Source of the DNA: Micropepsaceae bacterium
GTDB taxonomy: Bacteria; Pseudomonadota; Alphaproteobacteria; Micropepsales; Micropepsaceae
Direction: 5' to 3'
Length of the DNA: 12,012 bases
Assembly: GCA_025450355.1 (NCBI GenBank)
Contig: JANWHR010000017.1
Location: forward strand, 1-12,012
Below the pieces are notes generated by a model. The model did not search any database. It had not been told where the DNA came from and saw only the letters and a program-made list of their open reading frames with translations. The position numbers and the translations under genes are program-made. This document shows, one piece after another, positions 7,142-12,012 of this stretch; positions within the stretch are counted from its first letter, which is position 1; the number at the start of each line of letters is the position of its first letter.

Positions 7142-8104
7142 TCATCGGCGGTTTTGCGCTTTCGCCCGCGCCAGCGGATGGGCCGATTCGACAACGGTTC
7201 TCAGCCTCTCGCGTGCGACGTGGGTGTAAATCTGGGTCGTTGCAATGTCGGCATGGCCCAGCAATGACTGCACCGTCCGCAAATCGGCGCCGCCTTCCAC
7301 AAGGTGGGTGGCAAACGCGTGCCGCAGGACGTGCGGTGACAGGCGATCCGGATCAATGCCGGTCAGGACGGCAAGTTCCTTCAGCAACTGATGGCAGCGC
7401 CGCCGGGTCAGGTGTCCCTTCGCGCTGGCTGAGGGAAACAGATATTGCGGCGCGCCCTTGTGGCCCGGCGGCAGAAACACCGCACGGATTTGCAAATACT
7501 CATGAAGCGCGCGCCGCGCAGGCTCTCCCAGCGGAACGAGACGTTCGCGGCCGCCCTTTCCGCGGACGAAGATTGTCGCGTGATTTCCCCGCACTGTGGA
7601 GAGTGGCAGGGTGACAAGTTCACTCACCCGCAGTCCCGAGGCATAGAGCATTTCGATCATGCAATACAGGCGCATTTCCTCGGGCGTACCGTCCGGTTGC
7701 GCACGCGCCGTTTCGATCAGCGCCAGACATTCAGCGGGCGTCAACACCTTTGGCAGGGGGCGTGTCAGCCGGGGCGAGTCGATGGCGGCACAAGGATTAT
7801 CGGACCGGACGCCCTCATCATAGAGGAACAGGTAAAATCGGCGCAGCGCCGACAGTTTTCGCGCCTGCGACGATGCCTTGATTGCAGACGCGGACAGGTG
7901 CTGCAGATGATTGCGCAGATGTTCCGGGGTCGCCACGGCAAGATCGCTGCCACTCACGGAGCAGTGGCGCGCAAATTCCCGAATGTCACGCCGATAGCCA
8001 TCCATGGTATTGGCCGCAGCGCCGCGTTCCGCGCTCATCATATCGAGAAAGGACTCCAGCAGAATCTCGTCGCGCCGGGACGGGCGCGGAGGTTCGTCCG
8101 TCAT
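7142..8104 (-). CDS. xerD: Tyrosine recombinase XerD
   Basis: XerD acts with XerC at the dif site near the terminus to resolve chromosome dimers, activated by FtsK. The 320-aa protein has the two-domain layout: an N-terminal SAM-like core-binding domain at about 15-105 and a catalytic domain from about 118. All active-site residues are present: R159 (SGLRVSEL), K183 (RGKGGRERLVPLG), H258 and R261 (HVLRHAFATHL), H284 (LLGHADIATTQIYTHV) and the nucleophile Y293. XerD is preferred over XerC because of HVLRHAFATHLVEGGADLR and the neighbourhood (accA, shikimate genes). The ATG overlaps the stop of the upstream gene as ATGA, implying translational coupling. A mobile-element integrase is unlikely: nothing else here is mobile and the gene looks like its neighbours in composition. 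Confidence 0.94.
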   Translation of the reverse strand: MTDEPPRPSRRDEILLESFLDMMSAERGAAANTMDGYRRDIREFARHCSVSGSDLAVATPEHLRNHLQHLSASAIKASSQARKLSALRRFYLFLYDEGVRSDNPCAAIDSPRLTRPLPKVLTPAECLALIETARAQPDGTPEEMRLYCMIEMLYASGLRVSELVTLPLSTVRGNHATIFVRGKGGRERLVPLGEPARRALHEYLQIRAVFLPPGHKGAPQYLFPSASAKGHLTRRRCHQLLKELAVLTGIDPDRLSPHVLRHAFATHLVEGGADLRTVQSLLGHADIATTQIYTHVARERLRTVVESAHPLARAKAQNRR

Positions 8105-10092
8105 GGCCGCCCGGCGCCCGCTTCGGGGCGCAACAAAAGCGATTCCTGCGCGAGCAAGTGGGCGGCATCACGCATGCTCGCGGTCTGCAGAGCGCGAATC
8201 ATCCGAACGACGGCATCGGGCGCAAGGTCGCCCGGGCCGCGCTGTCCCAACGCGGTGACAACCGACAACGCCACTTCGCCGCGAGAATCGGACAGCGCCG
8301 CCTTGTCGATGCGCTGCATCAGAACCGGCGCCGGATGGCGGCCGGCGAAATCCTCTTTCATCAGCGGCTGGACCGCGGATTTCGCCTCTGTTGGCATCAG
8401 TTCGCCGCCAACGGCTTCAAAAATTCCAAGATCCAGGACCGCGCGCGAGGTCAATTCGGGCGATGGTTTGGCGGTACTTTTTGTCAAATCAATCTTGATC
8501 ATCGGATCCGCCGTGGCGCCGGACGAATCGGTATCCGCGGACATGGGCGCAGGCTCGGGCGCGGGTGCAATGGCTTCCGCGAGACTGATCAAAACCTGCT
8601 TTGCGCCGGCGTTTCGGCGCGGGTTTGCCGACGTCAAAGCGAATGCCAGGTTGAGCTGCTGCGCCTCGGCGGCAGTAGCGGGGGCATTCGGATCCAGAAT
8701 ATCGAGCCAGCGTTGCGCTGCTTCCGGCTTGCCGGCGAGCAACAGTCCCCGGACCATCAGATCAGACCACCGTGTCCAGTCCGGCATCGGCACGATCTCG
8801 GCCGCAGGCTCGGCGAAGAGCTCTGCAACCTGGCGCAAAATGCCCTCACGCTCCCCGATCTCCAGCGCGGTATGCACCAGATCCGCGCTGACTTCGACCG
8901 AACGCGCGGCCTTCGTTGCGGCGCGCAGCCGTGCAAGCGCCTTCATCAGGGGTTCAACGCGTGCCAGCGCCGGCGCGCCCTCAAGGTCCTGTGGCGCGAA
9001 AGTCTGAAGGTCCAGGACCTGTTCGAGCACCGGCAACGGAAGCATGCCGGCGCGCAACGCTTTTTCCGCCGCCGCGACGCGAATCTCCGGCGGCGTTGCC
9101 ATCGACGCGGCGGCGATCAGCGACCCTGGCAGGCCGATCTGCGTGGCGATCTCAGTGGTCATTGGCAGCTTCAGCCGGGAGAGCATCGCGATGTGAATGG
9201 AATCGGGAAACCGGATCGTATCCGGCGCCATCGGCTTTCCGTTGATCCAGCCATCGAGCAGGGTGACGAAAGCCGGATCCGCAATCCCCTGCTCCATGAT
9301 GACCGCGCGCGTCAGATCCAGAGGGCCCATATCGGTGGTCACCGCGTAGCAATCGGCGCGCAGGTCGACCCAGAACGGCTCCGCGCTGTCCAGCCTGGTG
9401 GCCGTGATATCGCTACAGGCGTCATCGTCCCGTCCGGCGTAAAGCAGCGCATCGGTTTGGGTGCGGAGCAATTCGGGATTGTTTGGCACTTGCACCCGCA
9501 GCGCGAGGCGCGCTGCGTCATCGAGATATCCGCCATCAAGCAGTCTATCGAGACGCACCTTGTTGAATGAACCGTTGGCGGGCCCTGGCGGTGGCGGAGC
9601 AACCGACAGCAGCAGTTTGCGCATCAGAAGGCGCTGTGTTGCGGATGGCGTTGACGCAGGCGCCGATTGCACCATGGTCACCACGGTCGCGCGACTGCTG
9701 CCCTGCCACTCGTTGACTCCCAAACCGCCGTTGCTGTCGTCCATCGTTCCGGCAAGCGGTCCTTCCAGCGCGCTCAATTCCCCCACTTGCACCGGGGTCC
9801 CGGCGTTGGCACGCGCGACAGGCGGCGGCGCCGGCATGTCAGGCGGTTTTTCCCCGGCCGGAAGAAGACTGCGCGGCATTCCGGAAGCTTCGCCTGCGGG
9901 CGCAATGGGTGCGATGTCCACCGGCATTTCGCTGCGTGATTCGTCTGCCGGAAGCGTGGCTTTCGGTATCTCGGGGACGGCCGGCGGAACGGCGGGCATT
10001 TCCTGCGCGAAAGCCAGTGCGCAGGGAATCACGAGTGCGGCCACCGCAATTCCGCTCGCCAGCCGAAGGTGAGTCGCCGCGTTGCGCGTCAT
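8101..10092 (-). CDS. Exported Ala/Pro-rich helical protein of unknown function
   Basis: I do not recognise a characterised family. The 663-aa protein starts with a clear signal peptide: basic n-region (MTRNAATHLR), hydrophobic core to about residue 27, and a likely cleavage AFA-QE after residue 29. C24 follows VIP, which is not a proper lipobox, so a periplasmic rather than lipoprotein fate is inferred. Residues 30-100 are a Pro/Ala-rich, probably disordered linker. From about 175 the sequence looks like stacked amphipathic helices, as in TPR or alpha-solenoid proteins (for example YLDDAARLALRV at 189-200 and PEAAQRWLDILDPNAP at 456-471). C226 and C248 are the only cysteines of the mature form and could form a disulfide. 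A second disordered spacer lies near 509-545. It is joined by ATGA overlaps to a 45-aa membrane protein upstream and to xerD downstream. Similar proteins beside xerD in Rhodospirillales are, from memory, labelled 'antifreeze glycopeptide AFGP related', a name without experimental support. Confidence 0.85.
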   Translation of the reverse strand: MTRNAATHLRLASGIAVAALVIPCALAFAQEMPAVPPAVPEIPKATLPADESRSEMPVDIAPIAPAGEASGMPRSLLPAGEKPPDMPAPPPVARANAGTPVQVGELSALEGPLAGTMDDSNGGLGVNEWQGSSRATVVTMVQSAPASTPSATQRLLMRKLLLSVAPPPPGPANGSFNKVRLDRLLDGGYLDDAARLALRVQVPNNPELLRTQTDALLYAGRDDDACSDITATRLDSAEPFWVDLRADCYAVTTDMGPLDLTRAVIMEQGIADPAFVTLLDGWINGKPMAPDTIRFPDSIHIAMLSRLKLPMTTEIATQIGLPGSLIAAASMATPPEIRVAAAEKALRAGMLPLPVLEQVLDLQTFAPQDLEGAPALARVEPLMKALARLRAATKAARSVEVSADLVHTALEIGEREGILRQVAELFAEPAAEIVPMPDWTRWSDLMVRGLLLAGKPEAAQRWLDILDPNAPATAAEAQQLNLAFALTSANPRRNAGAKQVLISLAEAIAPAPEPAPMSADTDSSGATADPMIKIDLTKSTAKPSPELTSRAVLDLGIFEAVGGELMPTEAKSAVQPLMKEDFAGRHPAPVLMQRIDKAALSDSRGEVALSVVTALGQRGPGDLAPDAVVRMIRALQTASMRDAAHLLAQESLLLRPEAGAGRP

Positions 10093-10226
10093 TTCGGCAG
10101 TTTGTTATCGGGAATGACCTGTTCCACCGTGTGCCTTCCCGGCCCGGCTACCGAACCGTACCAGGCGAGACCACCCGCAACCAAAACCAGCACAACCACA
10201 AAGCTGATCAGCAGTTTCCAACCCAT
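10089..10226 (-). CDS. 45-aa single-pass membrane protein, unknown function
   Basis: This short gene begins MGWKLLISFVVVLVLVAG and continues GLAWYGSVAGPGRH to an end at NKLPK. It has one strong hydrophobic helix (about residues 4-23), a short basic N-terminus (W3, K4) and a polar tail of about 20 residues, inferred to face the periplasm. Support for its reality is good: AGAGG lies 6 bases before the ATG, and its TGA overlaps the ATG of the 663-aa exported protein gene as ATGA, so that gene has no need of its own ribosome binding site. The hydrophobic stretch has no small-residue cleavage site that looks better than a plain anchor. It is the first gene of the xerD-accA unit. No function can be assigned; a membrane partner or anchor for the exported protein is an inference from coupling. 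Confidence 0.75.
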   Translation of the reverse strand: MGWKLLISFVVVLVLVAGGLAWYGSVAGPGRHTVEQVIPDNKLPK

Positions 10227-10475
10227 CGCGATCCTCTGCCGCGCATCTTTTCGAGACTGTCCTTCCTTTGTGGCGGAATTGGTATCAAAACCCCGGCGTT
10301 GCGAAAAGGAGCGCGTCCCGCGGAAATTAAGTCTTATGCGATCAAATCACGCCGCACTTGCTGACCCTCGCCCGGCGCGCGACAGGTTTCCTCAAGGGTA
10401 GAAGGAGACTCCGGCGATTGAACCAGAGCGCATCCTGCTATAGCGCGGGAAAGGCTGGCCGGTGTAAGCGGAAGC
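10227..10475. other. 249-bp divergent intergenic region
   Basis: This is the longest gene-free stretch. It must hold promoters for the minus-strand membrane-protein/xerD/accA unit and for aroK. On the minus strand I find no convincing -35/-10 pair, although the part around 10321-10345 is AT-richer than its surroundings. A GACTC site (10407-10411), the GANTC motif of CcrM methylase, lies near the aroK side; one such site may be chance. No tRNA, small-protein gene or riboswitch is recognisable. Confidence 0.5.
10418..10444 (+). promoter_or_regulatory. Possible aroK-aroB promoter
   Basis: TTGAAC (10418-10423), a short 15-bp spacer and TATAGC (10439-10444) resemble a sigma-70 promoter, with four of six consensus bases in each box. 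Transcription would start about 25 bp before the aroK ATG, leaving room for the GCGGAAG ribosome binding site. The short spacer lowers confidence. Confidence 0.3.
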
Positions 10476-11021
10476 ATGCGAAAGCTGGACAAGACGGTGG
10501 TTCTCGTGGGCATGATGGGCGCCGGAAAAACCTCGGTGGGAAGACGTCTTGCCAGCGTCCTCGGAATGCCTTTCCGGGATGCGGATGCCGAGATCGAGAC
10601 CGCGGCCGGCTGCAGCATTAATGAAATCTTTGAGAGATATGGCGAACCTGCATTTCGGACGGGCGAACGCAAAGTCATCGCAAGATTATTGACCGAACCG
10701 CCGCATGTGCTGGCGACTGGCGGTGGCGCATTCATAGACCCCGAAACGCGCGCGCGAATCACCGAAAACGCCATATCGGTGTGGCTGAAAGCCAATGTCG
10801 ATCTGCTGCTGGAGCGGGTCAGGCGGAAGGACAACCGTCCGCTTTTGCGCAACACCGACAGCCGGACCGCGCTGATGCGGCTAATCGGCGAACGGGAGCC
10901 GGTTTACGCCATGGCCGATATTGTCGTGGAATCCGACGAAGGGCCGCATGACGCGGTGGTCAAACGGATCATCACGGCCCTGCAAAACAATGGCGAACTC
11001 TCCGCAAACGGTGACAGCTGA
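10476..11021 (+). CDS. aroK: Shikimate kinase
   Basis: AroK phosphorylates shikimate at the 3-hydroxyl with ATP, the fifth step towards chorismate. The 181-aa protein has a P-loop GMMGAGKTS at 12-20, shikimate-binding D37 within RDADAEIE (34-41), R61 in FRTGE, the GGG turn at 82-84 (ATGGGAF), the lid arginine R121 in RPLL, and an arginine near 140 in the closing helix (IGEREPVY). Length and order are normal for the family. GCGGAAG just before the ATG serves as ribosome binding site. Its TGA shares its last base with the aroB ATG (TGATG), so the two are coupled, in the widespread aroK-aroB arrangement. Confidence 0.96.
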   Translation: MRKLDKTVVLVGMMGAGKTSVGRRLASVLGMPFRDADAEIETAAGCSINEIFERYGEPAFRTGERKVIARLLTEPPHVLATGGGAFIDPETRARITENAISVWLKANVDLLLERVRRKDNRPLLRNTDSRTALMRLIGEREPVYAMADIVVESDEGPHDAVVKRIITALQNNGELSANGDS

Positions 11022-12012
11022 TGGCGACCGTGCCCGTCAAACTTGGAGAGCGCTCCTATAACATTCACGTGGGGCCGGGTCTGCTCGGTGATGCCGGCCG
11101 CGTGATTGCTGCCTGCTGCGGGCAGAGCGGGCAAAAGATCCCGGTGGTCACGGATGAAACAGTTTTCGGGCTGCACTATCCCGGGCTGGAAAGAAGCCTG
11201 ACCGCGGCGGGTCTGCGTCCGAATGCCATCGTTTTGCCGCCCGGCGAAAACAGCAAAAGTTTCACCCAACTCGAACGGCTGGTCGATGCTCTGCTGGCGG
11301 AGAATGTCGAACGCGGTGCGCTGATTGTGGCGTTCGGCGGCGGCGTGATCGGCGATCTGACAGGGTTTGCTGCGGGCATTCTTAAACGCGGCGTGGATTT
11401 CATCCAGATTCCGACGACGCTGCTGGCGCAGGTCGATTCATCGGTCGGTGGCAAGACGGCCATTAATACCATACGGGGAAAAAATCTTGTCGGCGTTTTC
11501 CACCAGCCGCGGCTGGTGATTGCGGACACCGGGGTGCTTTCCACGCTGCCACGGCGCGAACTGACCGGTGGATATGCAGAGGTGGTCAAGTACGGCCTGC
11601 TGGGGGATGCCGGATTTTTCGCCTGGCTGGAACAAAACGGTTCGGCCGTGCTCGCAGGCAATTCGGCGGCTGTTGAACATGCAGTCGCCCATTCCTGCGC
11701 CATGAAAGCGGACATCGTCGCCCGCGATGAACGGGAATCCGGCGACCGCGCGCTGCTCAATCTGGGACACACATTCGGACACGCACTCGAGGCGGCGACC
11801 GGCTACTCCGGGCGGCTGTCTCATGGCGAAGGCGTCGCGCTCGGTTGCGTGCTCGCGTTCACACTGTCCCATCGGATGAAACTCGTGGATGGAACCGCGG
11901 TCAGCCGGGTCGTGCGGCATTTTTCAGATATGGGTTTGCCGGTGCGTGTGGCCGACATTCCCGGCCCACGCCCCGGCAGCGAAGAAATTCTCGCGCACAT
12001 GCGGCACGACAA
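11021..12012 (+). CDS. aroB: 3-dehydroquinate synthase, 3' end cut by window edge
   Basis: AroB converts DAHP to 3-dehydroquinate, the second step of the shikimate pathway, using NAD and a divalent metal. The frame is open from the ATG at 11021 to the right edge, 330 codons out of roughly 360-380 expected. Visible signatures are PPGENSKSFTQLERL, the NAD-binding GGGVIGDLTGF starting at 106, IPTTLLAQVDSSVGGKTAIN, GGYAEVVKYGLL with metal ligand E187, NLGHTFGHALEA with H250, and SHGEGVALG with H268. The gene overlaps aroK by one base. Nothing is broken in the visible part. Confidence 0.96.
   Translation, partial: MATVPVKLGERSYNIHVGPGLLGDAGRVIAACCGQSGQKIPVVTDETVFGLHYPGLERSLTAAGLRPNAIVLPPGENSKSFTQLERLVDALLAENVERGALIVAFGGGVIGDLTGFAAGILKRGVDFIQIPTTLLAQVDSSVGGKTAINTIRGKNLVGVFHQPRLVIADTGVLSTLPRRELTGGYAEVVKYGLLGDAGFFAWLEQNGSAVLAGNSAAVEHAVAHSCAMKADIVARDERESGDRALLNLGHTFGHALEAATGYSGRLSHGEGVALGCVLAFTLSHRMKLVDGTAVSRVVRHFSDMGLPVRVADIPGPRPGSEEILAHMRHD

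Noticed and set aside
7445..9570. Two long plus-strand frames (520 and 562 codons) opposite xerD and the 663-aa gene.
   Set aside because: Both are Arg/Gly/Ser-rich mirror translations of GC-rich coding DNA, with no recognisable domain, while the minus strand encodes a clear XerD and a protein with a proper signal peptide.
1..12012. Mobile elements, CRISPR arrays, tRNA or rRNA genes, defence systems.
   Set aside because: No terminal inverted repeats, spaced direct repeats, cloverleaf sequences or transposase/nuclease domains were seen; the only recombinase is a housekeeping XerD.

Overview
The window reads as ordinary, densely packed chromosomal DNA from a GC-rich alphaproteobacterium. I base this on the individual proteins: an ArgJ of the alphaproteobacterial 'SPLAP' type, an NDUFAF5-type complex I assembly methyltransferase next to comF, argJ-mutT placed beside secA, and aroK-aroB divergent from an xerD-accA cluster. 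A member of Rhodospirillales or a nearby lineage fits best, but no marker here fixes the order. I see no insertion sequence, CRISPR array, tRNA, rRNA or phage gene.

Layout from left to right. (1) Positions 1-311, minus strand: the N-terminal zinc-finger part of a ComF-family protein, cut by the window edge. (2) 328-1191, plus: an NDUFAF5-like class I methyltransferase, divergent from comF. (3) 1197-2971, minus: argJ followed by mutT, an overlapping pair that ends only 5 bp from the end of the methyltransferase gene. (4) 2972-3156: a divergent promoter region. (5) 3157-6027, plus: secA, complete with its C-terminal zinc tail and carrying an extra segment in NBD2. (6) 6028-6112: a convergent gap holding a GC-rich hairpin. 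(7) 6113-10226, minus: a four-gene unit transcribed as a 45-aa membrane protein gene (easily missed), a 663-aa exported helical protein of unknown function, xerD and accA. The first three are joined by ATGA stop/start overlaps. (8) 10227-10475: a divergent spacer. (9) 10476 onward, plus: aroK and aroB, sharing one base; aroB runs off the right edge.

Most genes are housekeeping: protein export (SecA), arginine synthesis (ArgJ), nucleotide-pool sanitation (MutT), fatty-acid synthesis (AccA), chromosome dimer resolution (XerD), the shikimate pathway (AroK, AroB) and probably respiratory complex I assembly. I found no convincing new multi-gene defence or mobile system. The least explained part is the cluster of the 45-aa membrane protein and the 663-aa exported protein, translationally coupled to xerD. 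Other points worth checking are the SecA NBD2 insertion, the loss of the glycine-rich SAM motif in the methyltransferase, the basic Ala/Lys-rich N-terminal extension of ArgJ, and the hairpin after secA. No gene-free stretch exceeds 300 bases; the longest is the 249-bp spacer at 10227-10475.
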